A DNA stretch of 5,160 nt from Geoglobus sp. GTDB taxonomy: Archaea; Halobacteriota; Archaeoglobi; Archaeoglobales; Archaeoglobaceae. The translations under genes and the position numbers were made by a program. Every line of letters starts with the position of its first letter. Position 1 is the stretch's first letter. The notes below the pieces were generated by a model, which ran no database searches, was not told the DNA's origin, and saw only the letters and a program-made list of their open reading frames with translations. The DNA is taken from the NCBI GenBank assembly GCA_015523645.1, contig WAJY01000256.1, forward strand, positions 1 through 5,160. Direction: 5' to 3'. Of this stretch, positions 1 through 5,160 are shown piece after piece.

Positions 1-637
1 CTTCAGAGGTTGAAACATGGCAGAAGTAAAGCCTTCTAGATGCAAGCCTCTCAACAGCCTTTATCTCAGCCTCCCTTTTCCTGTATCTGAAATTTGGAAT
101 GCGATTTGATTCAACAAACTCCGGACATTCTGCATGAATTGTTGTGAAATGTCTAAGAGTTTCAACAACCTCAATATCGATCTGATATTCAATATTTTCA
201 TGATGAAGAAAAACCTCACCGATTGCAGGATTAAAACCAATCTCCTTGATTTTTTCTGCAATCAGATTTATTTTATCTGCATTTCGTCTAGTGACTCCTA
301 AATTAAGAGAGTAGTCAACGCTCAAAAACTTCTCTGCATATCTTACTCTTTTGAGATACATTTCTTCAGAATCTATGAAGGGTTTCGTGTTTGGTTGGTC
401 TACAACAAGGCAAATGCCTCCATTCAATGCTGCTAATGTTCCGTTTCTTATTGTCTCCTTTTGGCTTTCATCAAAATCTCTGAGATGGACATGAACATCT
501 ATGCCTGCTGGCATTACAATGCCCCTATATTTTTTTCCAGCTATTTTCTTACTTATTTCTTTGATCAAACCATCCTCAATCAGCATTCCAGCTTCAACAA
601 TTTTGTTTCGAAGCAGAAGTTTGCCAAAGATCTTCAC
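1..637 (-). CDS. pyrC: Dihydroorotase, N-terminal 212 residues (3' end beyond the left edge)
   Basis: This enzyme interconverts N-carbamoyl-L-aspartate and L-dihydroorotate, the third step of de novo pyrimidine synthesis in the cytoplasm. I translated the minus strand from a GTG at 637; the frame stays open to the left edge. It shows the amidohydrolase metal motif GIDVHVHLRD (45-54, His49 and His51), the PNTKP substrate loop (82-86), IHAE (His168) and CHVST (His207). These match the conserved dihydroorotase blocks in order. The C-terminal part with the catalytic Asp is outside the window. Where the family usually has the carboxylated Lys, in a block like KIFM, I read Glu141 in GEVFL. GTG 637 is chosen because the first residues then fit the usual short N-terminal beta strand, and because it lies about 25 nt from a TATA element, as for a leaderless mRNA. 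An in-frame ATG at 679 would put the TATA element inside the gene. Divergent from ftsZ. A related cyclic amidohydrolase is possible but less likely. Confidence 0.88.
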   Translation of the reverse strand, partial: MKIFGKLLLRNKIVEAGMLIEDGLIKEISKKIAGKKYRGIVMPAGIDVHVHLRDFDESQKETIRNGTLAALNGGICLVVDQPNTKPFIDSEEMYLKRVRYAEKFLSVDYSLNLGVTRRNADKINLIAEKIKEIGFNPAIGEVFLHHENIEYQIDIEVVETLRHFTTIHAECPEFVESNRIPNFRYRKREAEIKAVERLASRRLYFCHVSTSE

Positions 638-657
638 ATGCTGGGGTAAGAACAAAG

Positions 658-667
658 ATTTAAATAC
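658..667. promoter_or_regulatory. Palindromic TATA element, probably serving both pyrC and ftsZ
   Basis: The only strong TATA-like element in the 72-bp divergent region is ATTTAAATAC, whose ATTTAAAT core (658-665) is an exact palindrome. On the minus strand its centre is about 25 nt from the pyrC GTG, the distance at which archaeal transcription normally starts. On the plus strand it predicts a start near 687-689, leaving a leader of about 22 nt with a Shine-Dalgarno before ftsZ. The same 10-mer recurs before aIF2 gamma. Use in both directions is inferred from position only. A weaker AT-rich run at 678-690 could be a separate ftsZ TATA box. Confidence 0.6.
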
Positions 668-697
668 TATTCTGGACATTAAACTAAAAAACTCAGT

Positions 698-706
698 GAG
701 GAGAGG
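698..706 (+). promoter_or_regulatory. Shine-Dalgarno sequence of ftsZ
   Basis: The purine run GAGGAGAGG contains GGAG, complementary to the CCUCC of archaeal 16S rRNA, and its GGAG core ends 6 nt before the ATG at 710. It supports that start and shows that ftsZ, unlike its divergent neighbour, is translated from a leadered mRNA. Confidence 0.7.
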
Positions 707-709
707 ATT

Positions 710-1798
710 ATGGATTCAATAGTGAGAGAGGCTATTAAGAGAGCTAATGAGGAGAGAAGAGCTTTTGCAAAAGAAAGTGAAGATGACGAGATTCTGCAGG
801 TTCTGCATGAACTGAAAACCGTAATAAGGGTTGTAGGAGTTGGAGGTAGTGGATGCAACACGGTTTCAAGAATGTTTGATGAGGGTATAGAGGGGGCTGA
901 GCTCATAGCAATCAACACAGATGTTCAGCATCTCTACTACACAAAAGCCGACAAAAGGGTTCTTATTGGGAAAAAGAGGACTAGAGGTCTTGGAGCAGGA
1001 AGTCTACCCCAGATTGGTGAGGAAGCTGCAAAAGAGAGTGAAGAGGAGATTAGATCACTTCTCGAAGGTTCAGATCTCGTTTTCATAACCTGCGGTCTTG
1101 GTGGAGGTACTGGAACTGGTGCTTCCCCCATAGTGGCTGAAGCAGCTCAGGATGGCGGTGCTTTAACAATCGCAGTTGTAACAATGCCATTTTCATCTGA
1201 GGGTGCAATCAGAAGAGCCAATGCTGAAGCTGGGTTGGAAAGACTGAGAGAGGTTACAGACACAGTTATAGTCATACCGAACGACAGACTGCTTGAGGTT
1301 GTTCCAAACTATCCAATGCAGCTGGCATTTAAGGTTGCAGATGAGGTCTTGATGAGAGCGGTTAAAGGCATAACAGAGCTGATCACAAAGCCAGCCCTTA
1401 TAAATCTCGACTTCGCAGATGTAAGGACAGTTATGGAAAAGGGCGGAGTTGCAATGATAGGTCTTGGAGAGGCAAGCGGTGAGGACAAAGCCTCCGAAAG
1501 CGTCAGAAAAGCCCTGAAAAGCCCGTTGCTTGATGTAGACATAACAGGAGCAAAGGCTGCTCTTGTAAACGTTACAGGAGGTCCAGACATGACGATTGAG
1601 GAAGCAGAGAGCATAGTTGAGGAGATATACAGCAAGATAGATCCAGATGCAAGGATAATATGGGGAGCAATGATAGATCCATCTCTTGAAAGCACAATAA
1701 GGACACTAGTCATAGTTACCGGTGTGAAGTCTCCGCAGATATTCGGAAGAAAAGGACCTGCAGTTGCAAAGAGATACGGAATCGACTTTGTCAGATAA
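710..1798 (+). CDS. ftsZ: Cell division GTPase FtsZ, probably the FtsZ1 type
   Basis: A tubulin-family GTPase of 362 residues that polymerises at mid-cell to form the division ring. The nucleotide site is intact: GVGGSGCNT (43-51), INTD (68-71), the tubulin signature GGGTGTG (131-137) and the IPNDRL stretch (189-194). The T7 synergy loop NLDFADV (232-238) carries the Asp residues that activate GTP hydrolysis in the next subunit. A charged helical extension of about 38 residues precedes the GTPase core. The C terminus is short and basic, ending after [17 protein letters not shown], with no long linker and no bacterial-type FtsA/ZipA-binding peptide. FtsZ1 rather than FtsZ2 is inferred mainly from the secE-nusG-rpl11 neighbourhood, which follows ftsZ1 in other euryarchaea such as Methanocaldococcus. 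The ATG at 710 has a good Shine-Dalgarno. No T-run terminator follows the stop, so reading into secE is likely. Confidence 0.97.
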   Translation: MDSIVREAIKRANEERRAFAKESEDDEILQVLHELKTVIRVVGVGGSGCNTVSRMFDEGIEGAELIAINTDVQHLYYTKADKRVLIGKKRTRGLGAGSLPQIGEEAAKESEEEIRSLLEGSDLVFITCGLGGGTGTGASPIVAEAAQDGGALTIAVVTMPFSSEGAIRRANAEAGLERLREVTDTVIVIPNDRLLEVVPNYPMQLAFKVADEVLMRAVKGITELITKPALINLDFADVRTVMEKGGVAMIGLGEASGEDKASESVRKALKSPLLDVDITGAKAALVNVTGGPDMTIEEAESIVEEIYSKIDPDARIIWGAMIDPSLESTIRTLVIVTGVKSPQIFGRKGPAVAKRYGIDFVR

Positions 1799-1810
1799 AT
1801 ATTTAAAAAG
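1799..1810 (+). promoter_or_regulatory. TATA box of the secE-nusG-rpl11 unit
   Basis: ATATTTAAAAAG begins directly after the ftsZ stop codon. The centre of its TTTAAA is about 26 nt before the secE ATG, so the predicted transcript would begin at or next to the start codon. The 32-bp gap has no good Shine-Dalgarno, which fits leaderless translation. The assignment is positional and untested. Confidence 0.55.
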
Positions 1811-1830
1811 AGTGGTTCTAAGGCTCTGAC

Positions 1831-2004
1831 ATGTTTGGAGAGAAGCTTAAGGATTACGCCAACCTGCTTAAGATGGCAAGAAAACCAGATAGAGATGAAT
1901 TTCTAACCACAACTAAGGTAGCTGTTGCGGTGATGTTTGTTGTAGGGTTAATTGGATTTTTCATCTACATACTCATGGACATATTGCCGGGGGCGCTGAA
2001 ATGA
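1831..2004 (+). CDS. secE: Preprotein translocase subunit SecE (Sec61 gamma type)
   Basis: Small membrane subunit that clamps SecY in the archaeal SecYEG/Sec61-like channel for protein export and membrane insertion. The product is 57 residues: an amphipathic, charged cytoplasmic N-terminal part (about 1-28, including LLKMARKPDRDEF), then one transmembrane helix at about 29-51 (VAVAVMFVVGLIGFFIYILM), then a short tail. The N-terminal pattern of aliphatic and basic residues followed by a K/R-x-P-x-x-x-E/D-F stretch is typical of SecE/Sec61 gamma. Length and topology match archaeal homologues. The stop TGA (2002-2004) overlaps the nusG ATG at 2001, so the two are translationally coupled. The neighbourhood (ftsZ before, nusG and rpl11 after) strengthens a call that the short sequence alone would make less secure. 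A leaderless start is likely. Confidence 0.92.
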   Translation: MFGEKLKDYANLLKMARKPDRDEFLTTTKVAVAVMFVVGLIGFFIYILMDILPGALK

Positions 2005-2456
2005 GCAGGTATTTTATTGTGAAAACAACAGCAAATCAGGAGAGAATAGTGGCAAACCTTATGTCTGCAGGTGTGAAGAAGAGAAAGATAAATCTGTATT
2101 CAATCCTTGCTCCAAAGGAGATAAAAGGTTACGTGATTGTGGAGGCTGAAAACAACGAAGACATAGTGAAGGCGATAAAAGGTGTTCCACACATAAAGGG
2201 TCTTGTTAAAGGTGAGGTCAGTATTGCTGAGATAGAGCATTTTCTCAAGCCAAAGAAGGCTGCGGAGCAGATAAGAGAGGGCTATAAATTCGAGATTATA
2301 AGCGGTCCATTTAAGGGAGAACTGGCTATTGTTAAGAGGGTTGATGAGGCAAAGAATGAGATAACCGTTGAGCTTCTGGAGGCTGTTGTTCCGATTCCTG
2401 TTACAGTCAAGGCTGACAACGTGAGAATCCTTGAAAAAACTGAGGAGGAGGTGTAA
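2001..2456 (+). CDS. spt5: Transcription elongation factor Spt5 (NusG family)
   Basis: Universal elongation factor that, with Spt4, binds the clamp of archaeal RNA polymerase, closes it over the DNA and increases processivity. The 151-residue product has the NGN domain at about 1-83, starting [14 protein letters not shown] and including the KGYVIVEAE strand (42-50) and the [10 protein letters not shown] segment (62-71). A single KOW domain follows at about 92-145, with [19 protein letters not shown] (91-109) as its core. One NGN plus one KOW is the usual archaeal layout and length. The start overlaps the secE stop in an ATGA junction. The upstream GGGGG at 1989-1993 is only a weak ribosome-binding site, so coupling to secE translation is likely. 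The last codons (Glu-Glu-Glu-Val) double as the rpl11 Shine-Dalgarno. Also called nusG. Confidence 0.95.
   Translation: MSRYFIVKTTANQERIVANLMSAGVKKRKINLYSILAPKEIKGYVIVEAENNEDIVKAIKGVPHIKGLVKGEVSIAEIEHFLKPKKAAEQIREGYKFEIISGPFKGELAIVKRVDEAKNEITVELLEAVVPIPVTVKADNVRILEKTEEEV
2442..2453 (+). promoter_or_regulatory. Shine-Dalgarno of rpl11 embedded in nusG
   Basis: GAGGAGGAGGTG includes GGAGGTG (2447-2453), a near-perfect match to the archaeal anti-Shine-Dalgarno, ending 5 nt before the rpl11 ATG at 2459. It is read at the same time as the last four sense codons of nusG, and only TAATA separates it from the start. It fixes the rpl11 start and is the strongest ribosome-binding site in the window. 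Confidence 0.85.
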
Positions 2457-2458
2457 TA

Positions 2459-2929
2459 ATGCCACAGGTTGTTGAGGTTTTGGTGCCTGGAGGAAAAGCC
2501 ACTCCGGGACCGCCACTTGGTCCAGTAATCGGACCGCTTGGATTAAATGTAAAGCAGGTTGTTGACAGAATCAACGAGGCAACAAAGGACTTCGATGGAT
2601 TGCCCGTTCCAGTGAAGATAATTGCCAAGGAGGACAAGACTTTTGATGTTGAGGTTGGCATTCCACCAGTTTCTGCTCTAATCAAAAAGGAGCTGGGAAT
2701 CGAGAAAGGTTCGAAAGCAACAGGCAGGGAGTATGTTGGTGATTTGAAGCTCGAGCAGATAGTAAAGATAGCAAAGATCAAACAAAAGCAGATGCTTTCA
2801 TATGATTTGAAGTCAGCTGTGCTTGAAGTTCTGGGAACTGCTGTTTCCATGGGCGTTAAGGTTGAAGGAAAACATCCAAAGGAGCTTCAGCAGGAGATAA
2901 AGCAAGGAAAAATAGAGATAGAAGGGTAA
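2459..2929 (+). CDS. rpl11: Large ribosomal subunit protein uL11
   Basis: Protein of the stalk base that, with 23S rRNA helices 43-44, forms the GTPase-associated centre touched by elongation factors. The product is 156 residues, normal for an archaeal uL11. The N-terminal domain (about 1-67) holds the proline/glycine-rich [20 protein letters not shown] (11-30). The C-terminal rRNA-binding domain follows (about 70-140), with [14 protein letters not shown] (67-80) and the [12 protein letters not shown] stretch (126-137). A short charged tail ends the protein. The start is fixed by the strong Shine-Dalgarno in nusG. It closes the secE-nusG-rpl11 unit. The uL1, uL10 and P1 genes that often follow rpl11 in archaea are absent; a T-rich stretch and a new promoter come next. 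Confidence 0.97.
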   Translation: MPQVVEVLVPGGKATPGPPLGPVIGPLGLNVKQVVDRINEATKDFDGLPVPVKIIAKEDKTFDVEVGIPPVSALIKKELGIEKGSKATGREYVGDLKLEQIVKIAKIKQKQMLSYDLKSAVLEVLGTAVSMGVKVEGKHPKELQQEIKQGKIEIEG

Positions 2930-2934
2930 AGCTA

Positions 2935-2954
2935 TTTTCTCAATTTCTGTTTTT
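2935..2954 (+). terminator. Probable T-rich archaeal terminator after rpl11
   Basis: Just after the rpl11 stop the plus strand has three T clusters, TTTT (2935-2938), TTT (2944-2946) and TTTTT (2950-2954), within 20 nt. Archaeal RNA polymerase terminates at such oligo-T tracts without a hairpin, and I see no clear hairpin. Position before a new promoter supports the call. Confidence 0.5.
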
Positions 2955-2987
2955 GCTTGGAAATTCAAAACCAGATTGTTTTCTGAA

Positions 2988-3001
2988 TTATATTTAAATA
3001 C
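2988..3001 (+). promoter_or_regulatory. TATA box of the aIF2 gamma-PIN unit
   Basis: TTATATTTAAATAC contains ATTTAAATAC (2992-3001), identical to the element between pyrC and ftsZ. The TTTAAA centre is about 27 nt before the ATG at 3023, and the intervening bases hold no Shine-Dalgarno, so a leaderless or nearly leaderless mRNA is predicted. Confidence 0.65.
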
Positions 3002-3022
3002 AATGCCCTGACTTCTTGATCT

Positions 3023-4249
3023 ATGAGCGATACTCTACCTCTCCCTGAGGTTAACATTGGCATGGTTGGTCACGTTGATCACGGAAAAACAACACTCGTT
3101 GCCGCCCTCAGCGGTGTCTGGACAGACAGGCATAGCGAGGAGCTGAAGAGAGGAATATCAATCAAGCTCGGATATGCAGATGCAACCTTCAGAAAGTGTC
3201 CGGAGTGTGAGGGCATTGAGGCTTATACCGTTGAAGAGATTTGTCCCATACACAAAATCGAAACGGAGATTCTTAGAACTGTGAGCTTTGTCGACAGTCC
3301 CGGGCACGAGACTTTAATGGCGACCATGCTCAGCGGTGCAGCTTTAATGGATGGTGCTGTTCTTGTGATAGCTGCAAATGAGAAGTGCCCTCGACCTCAA
3401 ACAAAGGAGCATCTGATGGCACTGGAAATAATTGGAGTTGAGAGGATAGTGATTGTGCAGAACAAAATTGATATTGTTCCGAGGGAGAGGGTTGTTGAGA
3501 ACTACAAGGAGATAGTCCAATTTGTCAAGGGCACAATTGCTGAGGATGCTCCAATAATTCCGGTGTCTGCTCAGCAGAAGGTCAACATGGATGCTCTGAT
3601 ATTGGCAATACAAGAAACAATACCGACTCCAGAAAGAGATCTCAACTCTCCACCGCTCATGTATGTTGCGAGGAGTTTTGATGTGAACAAGCCTGGAACA
3701 AAGCCAGAGAAGCTTGTAGGCGGTGTTGTTGGTGGAAGTCTTTCTAGGGGCAGGCTGAGGGTTGGGGATGAGATAGAGATCAGACCAGGGGTTAGAGATG
3801 ACAGGGGAAAATACAGCTCAATATTCAGCGAGATCGTGAGCATAATGGCATCAGGTAGAAATGTTGAGGAGGCTACACCGGGAGGGCTTGTGGGTGTAGC
3901 AACAAAGCTAGATCCCTACGTTACAAAGGGTGATGGACTCGTTGGAAACGTTGTCGGGCATCCAGATGATCTGCCAGAGGTTTTGTTTGACTTCACAATG
4001 GAGGTAAAGCTCTTGGAAAGGGTTGTTGGTGCTGAAGAGGAGGTTGGAGTTGAGAAAATTAAGATGAACGAACCGCTGATGCTAAGTATAGGCACGGCAA
4101 CAACCCTCGGAGTTGTCACATCATCCAGAGATGACACAGTTGAGGTTAAGCTGAGAAGACCAGTTTGTGCTGAGAGCAATTCAAAGGTAGCGATAAGCAG
4201 AAGAGTCGGATCAAGATGGAGACTGATAGGTGCAGGAAGAATTCTGTGA
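3023..4249 (+). CDS. eif2g: Translation initiation factor 2 subunit gamma (aIF2 gamma)
   Basis: The GTPase core of archaeal IF2, which delivers Met-initiator tRNA to the small ribosomal subunit. The product is 408 residues, normal length. The G domain shows GHVDHGKT (16-23), switch I around [10 protein letters not shown] (43-52), DSPGHE (91-96), NKID (147-150) and SAQ (182-184). The IKLGYA segment and the inserted zinc knuckle separate it from EF-1A. The knuckle reads Cys59-x2-Cys62 and Cys74-x2-His77; homologues usually have a fourth Cys. Domain II (about 210-320) has [20 protein letters not shown] (232-251), and domain III (about 325-408) ends with [17 protein letters not shown]. The ATG is chosen because it lies at leaderless distance from the TATA box. 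The stop TGA shares bases with the downstream ATG (TGATG, 4247-4251), so the PIN gene is probably co-translated. Confidence 0.97.
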   Translation: MSDTLPLPEVNIGMVGHVDHGKTTLVAALSGVWTDRHSEELKRGISIKLGYADATFRKCPECEGIEAYTVEEICPIHKIETEILRTVSFVDSPGHETLMATMLSGAALMDGAVLVIAANEKCPRPQTKEHLMALEIIGVERIVIVQNKIDIVPRERVVENYKEIVQFVKGTIAEDAPIIPVSAQQKVNMDALILAIQETIPTPERDLNSPPLMYVARSFDVNKPGTKPEKLVGGVVGGSLSRGRLRVGDEIEIRPGVRDDRGKYSSIFSEIVSIMASGRNVEEATPGGLVGVATKLDPYVTKGDGLVGNVVGHPDDLPEVLFDFTMEVKLLERVVGAEEEVGVEKIKMNEPLMLSIGTATTLGVVTSSRDDTVEVKLRRPVCAESNSKVAISRRVGSRWRLIGAGRIL

Positions 4250-4632
4250 TGAAGGCAATAATAGACACGAACGTTTTGATGTACATTTACACATGCAAGG
4301 TTGACGTTTTCTCTCAGCTGAGAGAACTGGGTTTTAAAAAATTCATTTTTCCCAAACAGATAATTGAAGAGCTTAAAAAACTCGAAAAAAGCCTTGACGG
4401 CAAAGAGAAAAGGGCTGCGAGATTTGCCCTAAAGCTTATTGAAAGATGCAATGATTGCGAGATTGTGGATTTAGAATGGGAGGGGAGTGATAAGGCAATA
4501 ATAGAGATCGCCAAGAGTTATTCTGCGGTAATAATATCAAACGACAGAGAGCTTAGAAGAAGGGCGAAAGAGGAGGGTATAACAGTAGGATATCTTAGGG
4601 AGTTCAAGTACGTTGAGATCGAGTATTTCTAA
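4249..4632 (+). CDS. PIN-domain nuclease, FCF1/Utp24-like, co-transcribed with aIF2 gamma
   Basis: A 127-residue stand-alone PIN domain, a metal-dependent RNase fold. It opens with [14 protein letters not shown] (Asp6, Asn8), has the mid-domain acidic helix PKQIIEELKKLE (35-46, Glu40/Glu41), a third acidic position near Asp81, and the C-terminal SNDRELRRRAKEEG (97-110, Asp99). So the usual four-acid metal site appears complete. I start it at ATG 4249, not the in-frame ATG at 4216, because the PIN fold begins at once and the aIF2 gamma stop overlaps in TGATG. An in-frame GTG at 4246 is also possible. It resembles the Archaeoglobus fulgidus PIN protein AF0591 (structure known), from memory. No partner antitoxin gene is adjacent, which argues against a VapC toxin. 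A role in rRNA processing, as for Fcf1/Utp24, is inferred from family and neighbourhood. The last 29 bp overlap the convergent gene. Confidence 0.88.
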   Translation: MKAIIDTNVLMYIYTCKVDVFSQLRELGFKKFIFPKQIIEELKKLEKSLDGKEKRAARFALKLIERCNDCEIVDLEWEGSDKAIIEIAKSYSAVIISNDRELRRRAKEEGITVGYLREFKYVEIEYF

Positions 4633-5160
4633 CAGCCTTCGACTTTCTGACATTTCTGCAGAACTGGCAAACCTCACTGCTTGTAACCTCTCCGCATATC
4701 TTGCAGTGTCTGAGCTCAACCTCTTCTCTTTCCTTCCTTCTTGCCAGATTTCTCAAAACACCTATCTTGAAGCCAGGAATTTTCCCCTCTATCTCATAAA
4801 CAATCTCCTTCCATCTCGGATATGGAGCCTTTGGACACTCCATCTCAACAAATGGTAGCTCTTTAGCAAATACATAGATCATGTTCTCTCTCTCGCCCAT
4901 CTCATAAAGCGGTCTAATCCTAGTTACAACCTTGTCAAATCCCTCAATTCTCGGCAACTGCTTTTCACTCCACTGAAGATTGCCAGAATACAGGTTTTTG
5001 AAAAAATTTGCTAATATGTCCTCTGAACAGTGCCCTGTTGCAATAACGTCATAACCATTCTCCCTCGCAAATCTGTTCATCAGATACCTCTTTGCATTTC
5101 CACAAACAGAGCAAACCTTCTTCGAAAAATCGGAAAGATCGAGACCATAATCTGAAAGAC
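4604..5160 (-). CDS. TtuA/Ncs6-like tRNA 2-thiolation PP-loop protein, C-terminal 184 residues (5' end beyond the right edge)
   Basis: Family members activate a tRNA uridine by adenylation and insert sulfur to give 2-thiouridine. The frame is open from the right edge (first full codon at 5158), so the ATG at 5080 is internal. Visible are a CSVC pair just before GNAKR (codons 5113-5102), the helix after GYDVIATGHCSEDILANFF (9-27 from Met 5080), the conserved RIRPLYEMGERE (54-65), and ECP with Cys82 (codon 4837-4835). In TtuA the Cys pair and this later Cys hold an iron-sulfur cluster. A C-terminal zinc ribbon has CKIC (126-129) and CQFC (138-141), followed by a basic tail. The order and spacing fit TtuA/Ncs6; the PP-loop SGGxDS motif and probable N-terminal zinc finger lie outside. 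GHCSED differs from the usual GHNLDD. Which uridine is modified cannot be read here. The last eight codons and stop lie antisense to the PIN gene. Confidence 0.85.
   Translation of the reverse strand, partial: LSDYGLDLSDFSKKVCSVCGNAKRYLMNRFARENGYDVIATGHCSEDILANFFKNLYSGNLQWSEKQLPRIEGFDKVVTRIRPLYEMGERENMIYVFAKELPFVEMECPKAPYPRWKEIVYEIEGKIPGFKIGVLRNLARRKEREEVELRHCKICGEVTSSEVCQFCRNVRKSKAVRNTRSQRT

Noticed and set aside
61..649. Minus-strand 66-residue ORF and plus-strand 62- and 73-residue ORFs in the left region
   Set aside because: All are out of frame with or antisense to the dihydroorotase frame, which carries clear motifs throughout.
679..918. 79-residue minus-strand ORF over the start of ftsZ
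   Set aside because: Antisense shadow of the ftsZ coding frame: low-complexity Ser/Leu-rich translation, no recognisable domain. Its ATG at 679 belongs to a different issue, the alternative pyrC start, which is disfavoured by the TATA position.
1309..1713. 134-residue minus-strand ORF inside ftsZ
   Set aside because: Long only because the opposite strand has strong codon bias; the translation is Ser/Ile-rich with no family resemblance, and the plus-strand FtsZ is certain.
2100..2850. Two long overlapping minus-strand ORFs (138 and 147 residues) across nusG and rpl11
   Set aside because: They lie antisense to two unmistakable genes, overlap each other, and show no promoter, ribosome-binding site or domain.
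3344..4179. Three minus-strand ORFs of 87-90 residues inside aIF2 gamma
   Set aside because: Shadows of the aIF2 gamma frame, with no motif or start signal.
4216..4248. Start of the PIN protein at ATG 4216
   Set aside because: It would add 11 polar residues before the first PIN strand, lie within the aIF2 gamma 3' end and lack a ribosome-binding site; the ATG in TGATG at 4249 fits the fold and the coupling.
4249..4632. VapC-type toxin of a toxin-antitoxin pair
   Set aside because: No small antitoxin ORF sits before or after it; the upstream partner is aIF2 gamma, and the sequence is closer to archaeal FCF1/Utp24-like PIN proteins.
4613..4858. 81-residue plus-strand ORF after the PIN gene
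   Set aside because: Antisense to the Cys-rich C-terminal part of the thiolation protein, whose zinc ribbon and ECP motif fix the true frame.
1..5160. Mobile element, CRISPR array, defence island or tRNA/rRNA gene
   Set aside because: I found no direct-repeat array, terminal inverted repeats, transposase or integrase motif, or tRNA T-loop consensus. The window is almost fully occupied by core genes of even composition.

Overview
The window reads as an ordinary, gene-dense stretch of a euryarchaeal chromosome. The family set points to Archaea: aIF2 gamma, an archaeal-type L11, a 57-residue single-span SecE, a short Spt5/NusG with one KOW domain, and an archaeal FtsZ. AGA/AGG arginine codons, frequent ATA isoleucine codons, TTTAAA core promoters and leaderless starts suggest a thermophile. 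By protein flavour and gene content I would guess a member of the Archaeoglobales (Archaeoglobus, Ferroglobus or Geoglobus). That is recognition from memory, not a search result.

Layout, left to right. A partial dihydroorotase gene (minus strand, running off the left edge) diverges from ftsZ across a 72-bp region holding one palindromic TATA element. The plus strand then carries ftsZ, secE, spt5/nusG and rpl11. secE and nusG overlap by 4 bp, and the rpl11 ribosome-binding site lies inside the last codons of nusG. A T-rich stretch follows rpl11. A new TATA box then starts a second unit of aIF2 gamma and a PIN-domain nuclease gene, which overlap at TGATG. A gene for a TtuA/Ncs6-like tRNA-thiolation (PP-loop) protein enters from the right edge on the minus strand and overlaps the PIN gene tail-to-tail by 29 bp.

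Functionally this is core machinery: pyrimidine synthesis, cell division, protein translocation, transcription elongation, the ribosomal stalk base, translation initiation, a probable RNA-processing nuclease and tRNA modification. I found no mobile element, CRISPR array, defence system, tRNA or rRNA. No stretch over 100 bases lacks a gene, and I see no evidence of an undescribed system.

The most useful observations are regulatory. Three genes (pyrC, secE, aIF2 gamma) have a TTTAAA element centred about 24 to 28 nt before the start codon, as expected for leaderless mRNAs. ftsZ and rpl11 instead use clear Shine-Dalgarno sequences. Two residue-level oddities also deserve checking: a Glu where dihydroorotases usually have the carboxylated metal-bridging Lys, and a Cys-Cys-Cys-His zinc knuckle in aIF2 gamma.
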